Shown: positions 1 to 9,132 of the stretch, in pieces | Layout of the letters: the number at the start of each line of letters is the position of its first letter | Numbering within the stretch: the first letter of the stretch is position 1 | Source of the DNA: Lachnospiraceae bacterium | GTDB taxonomy: Bacteria > Bacillota > Clostridia > Lachnospirales > Lachnospiraceae | Direction: 5' to 3' | DNA: 64,000 bases | NCBI GenBank assembly: GCA_015057435.1 | Contig: SVEJ01000001.1 | Span: forward strand, 1 to 64,000 | Made by a program: the position numbers and the translations under genes | Notes under the pieces: model-generated | The model's database searches: none | What the model was told of the DNA's origin: nothing | The model's input: only the letters and a program-made list of their open reading frames with translations

Positions 1-79
1 AAAATTCGCTCAAAATCGCAAGATAAAATAATGTAAATTTTCGCAAATAGATTTGAATAAATGCCCAATTTACGGGCTT
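1..79. other. unassigned sequence beyond the comEC break
   Basis: AT-rich sequence with a small GCCC/GGGC stem-loop at 63-77. It does not encode ComEC on the minus strand. It may be the end of an inserted element that continues outside the window, but no transposase or inverted repeat can be identified here. Confidence 0.4.
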
Positions 80-832
80 TCACGGGGGTCGGAGGGATAC
101 CAAGGACAGCGTGCAGACACCCGAAATTGCTATCAAATGGGCAATTCCATTTTCTTGATACATCGCTTTGATTTCTTTATCCATATTCTCTTTTATCCCC
201 AGTACCATTGCACTAGCTAAAGCGGCATGCGCATCAGGAAACAACATATAATAAATTGTCTCTATTTTTTTCCGTATCTGGCAAAGCTTCTCGCGCAAAG
301 GAATAACAGGTAACTGTCTATTATGCAGTTCAACTTTCTCAATACAAGCCATAACTCCATTGCCATATTGATAGGCACGTGCATCAAACGCACCATAATT
401 AGTCGCTTTTTCAAACAAACAAAGAATACCTTTTCCGGCAATTGTACTTCCTAATATTATCGACGGCTCTACTTGCATCTGTACTTTCATCGATATCTGC
501 TTATCATTGAGTCGTTTCAAAAATACTGTATAGCGTTCCTTCTCATACTTGGTTTCCTTTTTTAAAACAACACCTTCAAATGAAACCACTTTTGTATCAT
601 ACATCTCACATACAAGTCTTTGTCGTTCCCACATATACATACAAAAAAAGCCCAATAAGAAACAAACTCCTCCGGCAGTCCAAAGAAGCCATTTCTTATT
701 CGGGCAATATTTTTTCATAAATGTTAAAAGAAAACTAATTATAATAAAACCAATTACATATAAGGAAAAAATCTTGTAATAAAGCGCTCCGAGTATGAAC
801 AAGATTACCCAATATAAAATTGGTCTTTTCAA
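80..832 (-). pseudogene. comEC: ComEC N-terminal fragment (DNA-uptake channel), interrupted
   Basis: N-terminal third of ComEC, the membrane channel that moves single-stranded DNA into the cell in natural transformation. A TTG start follows an AGGAGGAAG ribosome site just after the GerMN gene. Hydrophobic segments (about residues 5-38 and 47-68) are followed by a soluble domain, and then AHLIAISG (residues 231-238), which normally opens the Competence domain. The family continues with LH and several hundred residues of membrane protein. Here the match stops at residue 238 (about position 118), 12 unrelated residues follow and a TGA ends the frame. None of the three frames of positions 1-118 resembles ComEC. 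This could be an insertion or a rearrangement. The identity of the 5' part is clear; the cause of the break is inferred. Confidence 0.72.
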
Positions 833-835
833 GCT

Positions 836-1786
836 TTAATCTTCCTCCTTCACAACAATATCCAGATTACGTTCAAACAGTCCGTCAAACGGCATCGTCT
901 CTCTGAAAAATTGTATCTTCTCTCCATTTTTTAAAAACTGTACCTTCGACACCGTAGGTAATTCCACAAGAGAATTGACAATTGAATATACAATCACATC
1001 ATTCGTCAATGGATTAGACGTATCATAAAACTCTTCACTCAAATCCACATAACAAATTCCATCATTAACAGAAATATTCAATATGCGAATCTCATCAGAT
1101 AATGTAGCCATATAACCTTCTTCTTCGGGTCCGTTAATTAAAGATTCGACCACAAGTCTTGCTAAAGATGTCGTATTAGAAATCTCAACCGTCTGTTCAT
1201 ATTCCTTTAATAACGTTCCCGTCTCATCCGCAAAAAACAAGATAATTATACCACTTTGTTTGTAACCCTGACGGTCTCCAAAATTAAACGTAAAAGAATC
1301 TCTATCAAACGTCTCAACCGATGTGGCTGTTTCCATGTCAGGATTACCCAAATCCGTCAGATAGATACTAATTGTTTCCACATCCTCTAATTGTAAAACT
1401 GACCACGCAACACATGTTTTAAAAAAAAGCAAATCGTCTGCAGAGACAGATTCGTATAACACACTAAATGATACCCTTGCTACATTCTGTACGCTATCAT
1501 ATGTTGTATCCATATACGTAACAGATTCAGGAATTGGTGATTGATAATCTGCAGTTTTTTCTTTCGACATCAAGAACTGAATCATATTTCTAATGATATC
1601 GGATACATTCTTGTCTTCAATTGTATATGCGACCGGATATACATCCGTCTTATCTGCATTTGTAAAAAACGCGTATATCTGTCCATCTTCTAATTGCGGA
1701 TACTCGGCTTGTTCTTCTTCTCTACTGCCACAAGCGGTCAAAAAAACAGCTAACAGCATAAGTAGCAGATATATAAACTTTTTCAT
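836..1786 (-). CDS. GerMN-domain lipoprotein
   Basis: Predicted lipoprotein of 316 residues. The lipobox LTAC places the lipidated Cys at about residue 19, so the protein should sit on the outer face of the membrane. Two GerMN-type modules follow (about residues 45-165 and 185-300), a fold first described in the germination and sporulation protein GerM. It lies 41 bp after the histidine kinase gene and 3 bp before comEC, so it is probably cotranscribed with the two-component system. Lipoproteins encoded next to a kinase often modulate it, but that role is inferred. Family assignment is good; the specific function is unknown. Confidence 0.8.
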   Translation of the reverse strand: MKKFIYLLLMLLAVFLTACGSREEEQAEYPQLEDGQIYAFFTNADKTDVYPVAYTIEDKNVSDIIRNMIQFLMSKEKTADYQSPIPESVTYMDTTYDSVQNVARVSFSVLYESVSADDLLFFKTCVAWSVLQLEDVETISIYLTDLGNPDMETATSVETFDRDSFTFNFGDRQGYKQSGIIILFFADETGTLLKEYEQTVEISNTTSLARLVVESLINGPEEEGYMATLSDEIRILNISVNDGICYVDLSEEFYDTSNPLTNDVIVYSIVNSLVELPTVSKVQFLKNGEKIQFFRETMPFDGLFERNLDIVVKEED

Positions 1787-1827
1787 TCTTTCACCTTCTT
1801 TTGATGCTATTCAATCTATATCATGCA

Positions 1828-3312
1828 TCAACTAACATATTTGAGCGGGATCCTCACAGTAAATGTCGTTCCTTCACCCGGTTCGGAATACAGCTTAATC
1901 GCACCTTTATGCAATAAAATCGCATTTCGCGTTATTGCAAGCCCCAAACCTGTACCTCCGGTTTCCCTGCTTCTCGCTTTATCAACACGATAAAAACGTT
2001 CAAAAATCTGCGATTGGCAATCCTCCGGAATTCCAACACCGTCATCTTGTACCTTCACATAGAAAAACTTATGATCTGCATTCAGTGATACATGCACATT
2101 ACCGCCTTCGTTGTTGTATTTTACTGCATTCTCAATCAAATTTGAAAGTGCCAATGATAACTTCACTTCATCCACTTCAGCAACAACTTCACGAAAGCTT
2201 TCAAAAACTAATTCAATATTACGCTTTGCAGCCAGCGGCTTCATTCTCTTTAACAACAGTTCAAGTAATGCATTAATATTGACTTGCTCCACGGTCAATT
2301 CCGCCGTTTTCTTATCCGTCTTAACAAGCATCAATAAATCATTGATAATCTTGGTTTCTCGATCAATTTCTTCAACCATATCCGACATGAATTCACGATA
2401 CATCTCATTCGGAACATCCTCTTGCATGAGCAATGAATCAGCCAATACCTTCATAGAAGTGATTGGTGTTTTCAATTCATGCGAGACATTCGAAACAAAT
2501 TCCTGTCTGGATTCTTCTAACAAGCGCATCTTTACAATCAAGGCATTGAAAGACTCTGTAAGCTGCGTTAACTCATTAAAATGTACGATGCCATCTATCG
2601 TATCAAGATGACCTTCATTTAATTCAGACAAACGTCTGCTCAGACGATGTATACCATTCACGCTAATATTACTTAACACCCATGCGGCAAGAATTGATAT
2701 GATGGAAAACAAAACATGCAACACCCGAACCTGTGTTGCAATATAATCATTCGTATCATATATATCTTGCAATGAAACTGTTGCAATCATTGCCCCATAT
2801 ATCACTTTGTCTGCATTGACAATTGGCACAATAATCTCCGCATAATTATCTACCATACGAAAAGACTGGTCTTTTTCTCCTCGCATAACGCGAAAAACCT
2901 CGTCATATATCATGTAATTCCCCTGATCAATTGTATATGTATCCTTTATAATCTGATACTTCGAATCAATTACAAGAATACGCCCTTCCCACACATTGGC
3001 CAATTGGTCAATCTGGGCATTCAAGTTAGACTGGGAATTTTGAACAATGAATTGATTCACCAGAATCTGATTACCTAAAATGCTACATTGATTCTGGACT
3101 AACAACAGTTTCTCTTCTATCGTTTTGTCATTATATGATCTTTCCAAAAACAATCCAAAACTAATAATAATCACTTGAGAAAATAATATAAATGCAACAA
3201 ACAAAACGACTTTTAAACTTTTTAACGGATTGGTCTTTTTCTTACTTTTTAAAATAGTAACCCACTCCCCACTTTGTTTGTATATATCTTGGATCGCCAG
3301 GATTTGATTCAA
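1828..3312 (-). CDS. sensor histidine kinase
   Basis: Membrane histidine kinase, partner of the response regulator just upstream. Layout: first transmembrane segment (about residues 33-54), an extracytoplasmic sensor region, a second segment (about 200-220), a HAMP-like linker, a HisKA domain with the phospho-acceptor in VSHELKTPI (about residue 280) and a HATPase domain with N, G1 (DDGVGIP), F (FERFYR) and G2 (GTGLGLAI) boxes. The longest frame begins at a TTG that overlaps the regulator gene by 71 bp and has a poor ribosome site. A start near position 3255, at an ATT behind GGGAG, is equally plausible, so the 5' end is uncertain. The layout resembles WalK/PhoR-type kinases; the signal is unknown. 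Confidence 0.88.
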   Translation of the reverse strand: MNQILAIQDIYKQSGEWVTILKSKKKTNPLKSLKVVLFVAFILFSQVIIISFGLFLERSYNDKTIEEKLLLVQNQCSILGNQILVNQFIVQNSQSNLNAQIDQLANVWEGRILVIDSKYQIIKDTYTIDQGNYMIYDEVFRVMRGEKDQSFRMVDNYAEIIVPIVNADKVIYGAMIATVSLQDIYDTNDYIATQVRVLHVLFSIISILAAWVLSNISVNGIHRLSRRLSELNEGHLDTIDGIVHFNELTQLTESFNALIVKMRLLEESRQEFVSNVSHELKTPITSMKVLADSLLMQEDVPNEMYREFMSDMVEEIDRETKIINDLLMLVKTDKKTAELTVEQVNINALLELLLKRMKPLAAKRNIELVFESFREVVAEVDEVKLSLALSNLIENAVKYNNEGGNVHVSLNADHKFFYVKVQDDGVGIPEDCQSQIFERFYRVDKARSRETGGTGLGLAITRNAILLHKGAIKLYSEPGEGTTFTVRIPLKYVS

Positions 3313-3928
3313 TCTTCTCTCTTAATCGTCTTACATGTACATCAACTGTTCTACCATCTCCAAGTGCGTCACTCCCCCAAACTTCTCTTAGTAAATCATC
3401 TCTTGAATATACTTTGTTCGGATGAAACAGTAGTAACGTAAGAATATTAAATTCTTTTGCAGTAAGGTTAATCTCTTTATCTGCAATCGTCACACGGCGA
3501 CTGTCTAATTCAATTACCATCTCACCTTCAACCAATTGTTTCGGCTCTGCAACAGCAGGTGCCTTTTTCTGATTTCTACGAATGATTGCTTTAATACGAG
3601 CCTTTACTTCAAGAATATTAAATGGTTTTGTAATGTAATCATCCGCTCCGTATTCAAGCCCAAGAATCTTATCCATATCGTCACCTTTGGCTGTCAGCAT
3701 AATGATCGGAACATCTGAAAACTCTCTTATCGCCTGACACACTTCGAATCCGGAAAGTCCCGGTAACATCACATCTAACAATATAATATCGAAATCCTGT
3801 GTCTTCGCATACTCTAATGCTTCCTCACCATTGTACGCAGCAACGACTTCCATTTCATCCTGCTCAAGGGAAAACTTAATTCCTTTTACAATTAACTTTT
3901 CATCATCCACAACCAAAACTTTTTTCAT
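3242..3928 (-). CDS. OmpR/PhoB-family response regulator
   Basis: Two-component DNA-binding regulator of 228 residues. The receiver domain (1-120) has the acidic pair D8-D9, phospho-acceptor D52, T79 and K101. The C-terminal winged helix (about 130-226) carries the usual SRDDLLREVWG and GRTVDVHVRRLREKI signatures. Its end overlaps the kinase frame, so the two are translationally coupled, and a GerMN lipoprotein and comEC follow. It resembles WalR/PhoP-type clostridial regulators, but the target genes cannot be read from the sequence. Confidence 0.92.
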   Translation of the reverse strand: MKKVLVVDDEKLIVKGIKFSLEQDEMEVVAAYNGEEALEYAKTQDFDIILLDVMLPGLSGFEVCQAIREFSDVPIIMLTAKGDDMDKILGLEYGADDYITKPFNILEVKARIKAIIRRNQKKAPAVAEPKQLVEGEMVIELDSRRVTIADKEINLTAKEFNILTLLLFHPNKVYSRDDLLREVWGSDALGDGRTVDVHVRRLREKIESNPGDPRYIQTKWGVGYYFKK

Positions 3929-3947
3929 CTTCTATCTCCTCTATTCA

Positions 3948-4511
3948 CTATGACACCTTTATGGAATCTTTTATCTTTTCAAATAAACCTTCTTTTATTC
4001 CTGGAATATCCATCAATTCTTCTATTCTTTGAAACGAACCATGTTCATTCCTGTAATTAATAATCAGTTCTGCCTTGGACGCCCCAATTCCCGGTAGCGT
4101 CATAAGCAGTTCTTTTCCTGCCTCGTTAATATTAATCAAATCATCCTCATCATCAGATGATACGGCAATCTCCTGTTGGCTTGGAACATAGATGGTCTGC
4201 CCGTCTTGAACAAGCTGTGCCTGATGTAACACTTCCGGTTTCGCAAGTTCATCTACGCCACCTGCTAATGCCAATGCATCACAGATTCTCGAGCCCTGCG
4301 GTAATGCATACACGCCCGGATTTTTCACATAACCACATACATATACATATAACATCCCGGAACGTATTTCACCTTCTTGCAAGGTAGTATCACTCTCAGT
4401 TACGTCTTCTATCGTCTCCGATTCTTCCTGTACCATTCGTTGTTCTTGTCTGGGTGAACATGCCATCAGCATACTAACAAGCAAAAACATAGTAATTAAA
4501 AATTTATCCAT
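3948..4511 (-). CDS. comEA: ComEA-like DNA-binding competence protein
   Basis: ComEA binds double-stranded DNA outside the membrane and hands it to ComEC. The 187 residues contain an N-terminal hydrophobic segment ending in LMAC, which reads as a lipobox (ordinary ComEA proteins are membrane-anchored rather than lipidated), an SLBB domain (about 50-110) and a tandem helix-hairpin-helix domain (about 125-185, with LPGIGASKA and DIPGI). It precedes the response regulator by 19 bp, so the group comEA-regulator-kinase-GerMN-comEC may be one transcript. Because comEC is broken here, transformation by this route is doubtful. Confidence 0.85.
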   Translation of the reverse strand: MDKFLITMFLLVSMLMACSPRQEQRMVQEESETIEDVTESDTTLQEGEIRSGMLYVYVCGYVKNPGVYALPQGSRICDALALAGGVDELAKPEVLHQAQLVQDGQTIYVPSQQEIAVSSDDEDDLININEAGKELLMTLPGIGASKAELIINYRNEHGSFQRIEELMDIPGIKEGLFEKIKDSIKVS

Positions 4512-4636
4512 TCATTACACTCCTTTATCATTATCATAATAGCAGAGTGTCCCAAAATAAAATGAAATTTAGATACTTTTTCATCATACCTAATTTTTCA
4601 TTATTTTACAACTATTTTCATCATGTTTATTTTTTC

Positions 4637-5074
4637 TTAAGATTTGGAATAAAGAATCAAACCTACAAGCGCAACTGCAATTCCGAGAAGTTTATTCCAT
4701 AGAAAATCGGTTTTTTCCACACCAAATAATCCAAACACCTCTATTAAATACCCTACAAGAATCTGTGATATCACAATCGCTAACGTCGCTTGTGCCGGAC
4801 CAATCGCTGCCATACTTTTAATTACAGTGAACGTTATAAATGCACCAATTACGCCGCCACACAGCATGTATTTATGATCAATTTTGAACAGATCTCCTAC
4901 CGATGTTTTTCCCATTTCACTAAACAAATAGAAAGCCGCACATACAAAAAATGCCGTCAATTGAACAAAACTGTTTGTAATCCACGGTCCGGTTGCTTTC
5001 GTAACTCCCGTATTAAACACGCCCTGAATTGCCATCAAAGCTCCCGATATCATTGCAATCAAAAAACCCCACAT
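4637..5074 (-). CDS. small DMT-superfamily transporter (YdcZ/DUF606 type)
   Basis: Membrane protein of 145 residues with four or five hydrophobic segments and the family features GALMAIQGVFNT near the start and GILLALVGLIL-like spacing near the end. YdcZ-type proteins are short members of the drug/metabolite transporter superfamily and probably work as dimers; substrates are mostly unknown. It stands alone between comEA and a solute-binding protein, with its own upstream region containing an inverted repeat (5092-5110) that could be an operator. Confidence 0.75.
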   Translation of the reverse strand: MWGFLIAMISGALMAIQGVFNTGVTKATGPWITNSFVQLTAFFVCAAFYLFSEMGKTSVGDLFKIDHKYMLCGGVIGAFITFTVIKSMAAIGPAQATLAIVISQILVGYLIEVFGLFGVEKTDFLWNKLLGIAVALVGLILYSKS

Positions 5075-5167
5075 ACTATTACCTCTTTTCTGTGTAGTAA
5101 CACGCTACACTTTTTAGTATTAGTATGTGAGGTCTTTGTAAATATATACCTTACATAATAGATTCTG

Positions 5168-6460
5168 TCATTTTTTAATCTTTTCTTGCATAATACTTTG
5201 TAATGTATCTAATTGCTCTTTTGCGTTTTCTCCGCTCCATATTTTATCAAAAACGATTCCGCTCTCTGCCAGATAATCACCTAATACAGTAACCTTTGGT
5301 ACCGGTTTTGAATTCAAATATTGTGCATAGATAATCTGTTTTGTCTCATCAAATTGATCTTTTTGATTCACAACAGGAAGCTTTCCATTCCCTTCATATT
5401 GCTGTCCGGCCTTAAAATAACTAAGATACAATCCAAACATGTTTGCAGCCGTATCATTGTTCGCATAGGGATTTACAAAGGCACTATATGTCGTCGAAAA
5501 TGCCGTCGAAGACAATTCGGAAGTAAGACTCGGAACATATGAAATCTGATAATTGGTACCATTCTCATCCTGTGCATCCTTCTCACTTTGCGATTGCAAT
5601 AAAACCGGCAATATATCAGTTTTACATAACCCCAAAACCAATGTACCATCTTTGATTCGATTGGCAATAATCTCATGAGAAATATTACTCTTATTCATCC
5701 AAAGATAAGCACTAAGCGATTGATAATACTCCATTGCACTTACGCATTTTTCATTGTTAACCGAAAATGTTTCCGGTTCGTCACCATTTTCTCCAAACAA
5801 GTTTGCATACGATGCAAAAAACATGGAATTAATATACGGATCAGCAACATCCCATCGAAATACAGCTTTTGTTGACCCGGTATCTTCATACTCATCCAAA
5901 AAGGCCAAAATATCATCTATAGATGCAGGTGCGGTTTGTAGCAGATTAGCATCATATACAAGACAGTATGTATCAAAATAGATAGGATATCCATATTGTT
6001 TATCTTGATATGTGACTGCTTTCTTAGCAATTTCCGGATATTGTTTCACAAAAAAATCTTCCGTAAAATAGGCATTTTCATTCGCCATTCCGCCTTGTGC
6101 AGCCAACTGTAACTGATCATTTCCAAGCAAATACAAATCAGGACCTTCACCTTTTTGATTTGCCTTATTCAAGTCTTCAAAAAAACTCATACCATCATAG
6201 AAAACAATCGAAACCTGAATTCCATATTCTTTTTCAAACGACTTGGCTTGTTCTTCTAACCATTTTTTATCTGACTCATTGGTATACCAACATGTCATCT
6301 GCTTCGATGCCAATTGTCCGTTCCACTGTTGCATCAGTTCCTTACAATCAGCAACTTGCTGTAAATTATTCTTATCATTTTGCTCTTTGTCCTGACAACC
6401 ATATAACACGACGGAGAAAATGATAAAGAGTCCAATCAATAAGCATTTCTTTATTGTCAT
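5168..6460 (-). CDS. extracellular solute-binding lipoprotein
   Basis: ABC-importer binding protein of the carbohydrate (MalE-like) type. The start at 6460 is chosen because AGGA lies 8 nt upstream; a longer frame would run into argB. A signal peptide ends in LYGC, which gives an N-terminal lipid-anchored Cys. The mature part (about 410 residues) has the two-lobed fold features DLYLLGNDQL, GYPIYFDTYCLVY and FGLYLSYF. No permease or ATPase gene is adjacent: argB lies upstream and a DMT transporter downstream. The ligand is unknown; a sugar is likely from the family but peptides or other small molecules are possible. Confidence 0.78.
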   Translation of the reverse strand: MTIKKCLLIGLFIIFSVVLYGCQDKEQNDKNNLQQVADCKELMQQWNGQLASKQMTCWYTNESDKKWLEEQAKSFEKEYGIQVSIVFYDGMSFFEDLNKANQKGEGPDLYLLGNDQLQLAAQGGMANENAYFTEDFFVKQYPEIAKKAVTYQDKQYGYPIYFDTYCLVYDANLLQTAPASIDDILAFLDEYEDTGSTKAVFRWDVADPYINSMFFASYANLFGENGDEPETFSVNNEKCVSAMEYYQSLSAYLWMNKSNISHEIIANRIKDGTLVLGLCKTDILPVLLQSQSEKDAQDENGTNYQISYVPSLTSELSSTAFSTTYSAFVNPYANNDTAANMFGLYLSYFKAGQQYEGNGKLPVVNQKDQFDETKQIIYAQYLNSKPVPKVTVLGDYLAESGIVFDKIWSGENAKEQLDTLQSIMQEKIKK

Positions 6461-6494
6461 TACATATTCCTGCTTTCTACTTAACACTCGTATA

Positions 6495-7385
6495 TTAGAA
6501 CAACGGCTCATTCAAAATTGCCGTTCCGATACCCTTTTCGGTAAAGAATTCCAATAATAGACAATGTTTCACGCGACCATCCAAAATGTGGACTCTTGAA
6601 ACACCTTGCTCTATTGCCTCGATACAATTTGTAAGTTTTGGTAACATTCCTCCACCTACAATTCCCTTATTGATGAATTCCTTTGCTTCTGAAATATGCA
6701 TTTCTGAAATTAAAGTTGATTTATCCATCGGATCCATGAATACACCTTCAATGTCTGTTAAAAATACTAATTTCTCCGCAGATATCGCCTTTGCCACTGC
6801 ACAAGCAGCATCATCTGCATTAATATTATAACTTTCAAATTCCTCTGAAGAACCAATTGGTGCAATCACAGGAATAAAATCATTCTCCAACAAAGTATCT
6901 AAAAGCTTTGCACTCACTGATTGTACTTCACCAACAAAGCCAATATCTTTTCCACCGGCCAACTTCTTCGTAACAGTCATCAATCCGGCATCCTTACCGC
7001 TAATACCAACTGCATTCAAGCCAAGCTTTTGCATCATCTGCACAAGACTCTTATTCACCTTAGAAAGTACCATTTCTGCAATTTCCATCGTTTCTGCATC
7101 TGTTACACGTAAACCATTAATAAATTCCGGTTCTTTTCCAATCATCTCTACCCATTTACTGATTTCCTTACCGCCTCCGTGAACGATAATCGGCTGCATA
7201 CCAATCAACTTAAGAAGCGCTACATCCTTGATTACATTCAACTTCAAATCTTCATCTAACATTGCACTTCCGCCATATTTTACAACAACTTTTTTACCAT
7301 TAAATTTCTGAATATAAGGCAACGCCTCAATCAGTGTCTGTGCCTTTTCAATCACCTGATCCATGTTCTGTGTACTGTTTGTCAT
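6495..7385 (-). CDS. argB: acetylglutamate kinase
   Basis: Phosphorylates N-acetylglutamate with ATP, the second step of arginine synthesis, in the cytoplasm. The 296-residue length is typical. Visible family motifs are VKYGGSAM (phosphate binding), [10 protein letters not shown] (substrate), NINADDAA and [17 protein letters not shown] ribosome site precedes the ATG. It follows the 87-residue membrane protein gene by 16 bp, and argC lies upstream of that, so argC-small gene-argB is probably one transcript. The argJ gene usually found in this position is missing. Confidence 0.97.
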   Translation of the reverse strand: MTNSTQNMDQVIEKAQTLIEALPYIQKFNGKKVVVKYGGSAMLDEDLKLNVIKDVALLKLIGMQPIIVHGGGKEISKWVEMIGKEPEFINGLRVTDAETMEIAEMVLSKVNKSLVQMMQKLGLNAVGISGKDAGLMTVTKKLAGGKDIGFVGEVQSVSAKLLDTLLENDFIPVIAPIGSSEEFESYNINADDAACAVAKAISAEKLVFLTDIEGVFMDPMDKSTLISEMHISEAKEFINKGIVGGGMLPKLTNCIEAIEQGVSRVHILDGRVKHCLLLEFFTEKGIGTAILNEPLF

Positions 7386-7401
7386 AATGTACTCCCTCTT
7401 T

Positions 7402-7665
7402 CTATTTCTCTGATTCTTCTTTCTTTTGTTCTACTTCATCATCCAAATGAGCTGTCTCTGCAAAAAACAAATATACGCATCCTATAATCAAACTGATAAT
7501 ACTTAGAATTAAAAGCGGACTTCCAACATATTCAAGTCCCTGGGAAAACAGTTCTGCATCCCAGTTTAATGTTCCCGACATATAAATTGCTGCTGCAATG
7601 TACCTTGCTGCGTATAAAAATGCTGCAACACAGATAAATATGACTCCTGCTGCTCTTTTATTCAT
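7402..7665 (-). CDS. small membrane protein of unknown function
   Basis: Protein of 87 residues with two hydrophobic segments (about 5-27 and 48-70) and a charged tail rich in Glu and Lys. AAAGGAG precedes the ATG at a normal distance, so the frame is likely real. It lies between argC and argB in the same direction, at the place where argJ is commonly found, but shares nothing with ArgJ. I do not recognise a family. A role in arginine metabolism is suggested only by position. Confidence 0.6.
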   Translation of the reverse strand: MNKRAAGVIFICVAAFLYAARYIAAAIYMSGTLNWDAELFSQGLEYVGSPLLILSIISLIIGCVYLFFAETAHLDDEVEQKKEESEK

Positions 7666-7714
7666 ATGTATACTCCTTTAATTATAATTCAATTAACTTA
7701 TTCGCATATATAGA

Positions 7715-8755
7715 TTATGGGAACATTGGAGCAAGCTCTAATCCCATCGTCTCCGGTAATCCAAAGATTAGGTTCATGTTCTGTACTGCCTGGCCTGCTG
7801 CACCTTTCACAAGATTGTCAAGTGCTCCCATTACGACAATACGGCCGGTACGCTCATCAATCTTAAAGTTCACATCTACATAGTTGCTTCCCTCTACCCA
7901 ACGAGTCTCCGGACATACATCCTTATCAAGCACACGGACAAAATATTCATCCTTATAATACTTGTCATAAATAGCTTTAATCTCGTCATATGTATACTGC
8001 TTTGTAAGGTTACCATAAGCTGTAACCAAAATACCTCTGTTCATAGGAACTAAATGAGGGGTAAAATTCAACAGAATCTCTTTTCCGCATGCATAACCTA
8101 GCTGTTCTTCAATCTCCGGTGTATGTCTGTGACTTGTAACACCATATGCTTTGATATTCTCATTTACTTCACAATAAAGATTATTAATCTTGGCACCTCT
8201 GCCTGCTCCTGAAGTTCCTGATTTCGCATCAATAATAATGCTGTTCGGATCAATAATTCCTTCCTTTACCAATGGGTACAGAGAAAGAATGGAACATGTT
8301 GTATAACAACCCGGATTTGCAACGAGACACTTGCCAATAATATCCTCTCTATTAATTTCGCAAAGTCCGTATACTGCCTCTTTAATATACTCCGGTGACT
8401 TATGTTCAATGCCATACCACTTTTCATAAACGGATACGTCCTTAATACGGAAATCCGCACTTAGATCCACAATCTTAACCTTTGATAAAATCTCATCATT
8501 GACCAAAGATGCACAAAGCCCCTGCGGAGTTGCAGTAAAAATCACATCAGCCTTCTCAGCCAACTCATCCATGTTATCATCTAAGCACTTTGCGTCAACG
8601 ATTTCAAACATGTTACCAAATACTTCGTAGTATTTCTTGTCGATATAACTTCTTGAGCCAAACCAAACAATCTCTGCTTCTTTATGTCCTAATAATAATC
8701 TTACTAATTCTTGTCCTGCATATCCGGTAGAACCGATGATACCTACTTTAATCAT
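7715..8755 (-). CDS. argC: N-acetyl-gamma-glutamyl-phosphate reductase
   Basis: Third step of arginine synthesis: NADPH-dependent reduction of N-acetylglutamyl phosphate to the semialdehyde. The 346 residues begin with the Rossmann motif GIIGSTGYAGQEL; the active-site Cys lies in ANPGCYTT (about residue 149), and GTSGAGRGA and HRHTPEIEEQ are further family signatures. It is first in the argC-small gene-argB group and diverges from argG across a 377-bp regulatory gap with a good promoter at 8802-8830. Confidence 0.97.
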   Translation of the reverse strand: MIKVGIIGSTGYAGQELVRLLLGHKEAEIVWFGSRSYIDKKYYEVFGNMFEIVDAKCLDDNMDELAEKADVIFTATPQGLCASLVNDEILSKVKIVDLSADFRIKDVSVYEKWYGIEHKSPEYIKEAVYGLCEINREDIIGKCLVANPGCYTTCSILSLYPLVKEGIIDPNSIIIDAKSGTSGAGRGAKINNLYCEVNENIKAYGVTSHRHTPEIEEQLGYACGKEILLNFTPHLVPMNRGILVTAYGNLTKQYTYDEIKAIYDKYYKDEYFVRVLDKDVCPETRWVEGSNYVDVNFKIDERTGRIVVMGALDNLVKGAAGQAVQNMNLIFGLPETMGLELAPMFP

Positions 8756-8801
8756 ATTCTCAACCTCTTTTCATTCTAAATCTATCAAAATCCAATCATG
8801 T

Positions 8802-8830
8802 ATTATAACACTGTTTTTCTTTTATGTATA
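8802..8830 (-). promoter_or_regulatory. argC promoter
   Basis: On the minus strand, TATACA (8825-8830) and a perfect TATAAT (8802-8807) are separated by 17 bp. This is a sigma-A type arrangement about 45 bp upstream of the argC start. Confidence 0.6.
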
Positions 8831-8899
8831 GTAAAAACAAGGGATTTCTCATCATATGTTCGTTTGTATTGTTTTCGATTTCATAATTATACATTTTTT

Positions 8900-8914
8900 A
8901 TGCATATTATGCAA
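8900..8914. promoter_or_regulatory. ArgR-box-like palindrome
   Basis: ATGCATATTATGCAA contains the perfect palindrome TGCATA-T-TATGCA. It matches the pattern of the two better ArgR box candidates upstream of argD at about 12 of 15 positions and lies between the divergent argC and argG promoters. Confidence 0.45.
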
Positions 8915-9005
8915 TATCATTTTTATTTTTATTTAAAATATACGTTTGTTGCGGTCTAATAATCTCTTTAAAACCTCTAGTAATTATCTACAATATAACC
9001 CACAC

Positions 9006-9023
9006 AATATTATTCATAATATT
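9006..9023. repeat. perfect inverted repeat upstream of the argG promoter
   Basis: AATATTAT-TC-ATAATATT, two 8-bp arms around 2 bp, ending 12 bp before the argG -35 element. It could bind ArgR or another dimeric regulator, but AT-rich palindromes arise easily by chance. Confidence 0.35.
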
Positions 9024-9035
9024 TGAAAAAGTATC

Positions 9036-9064
9036 TTGCATATTATTCTCATTAGTTGTATATT
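9036..9064 (+). promoter_or_regulatory. argG promoter with overlapping ArgR-like site
   Basis: TTGCAT (9036-9041), 17 bp, TATATT (9059-9064). The segment 9036-9049, TTGCATATTATTCT, resembles the ArgR boxes upstream of argD, so a repressor bound there would cover the -35 element. Confidence 0.55.
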
Positions 9065-9132
9065 AGTCAGTAGGGTTTCAGACGTAAATACATGAAATCA
9101 TTTTTACATATTTATTAAGGAGGATTTCTTCA

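Larger units (their letters stand above)
8756..9132. promoter_or_regulatory. argC/argG divergent regulatory gap
   Basis: Gene-free stretch of 377 bp, very AT-rich. It holds a leftward promoter for argC, a rightward promoter for argG and several inverted repeats that resemble ArgR operators, listed separately. I see no T-box or other conserved riboswitch in it. Confidence 0.7.

Noticed and set aside
8756-9132. A riboswitch or T-box leader in front of argG or argC
   Set aside because: No conserved T-box or other riboswitch core and no terminator-antiterminator pair was seen; inverted repeats are better explained as operators.
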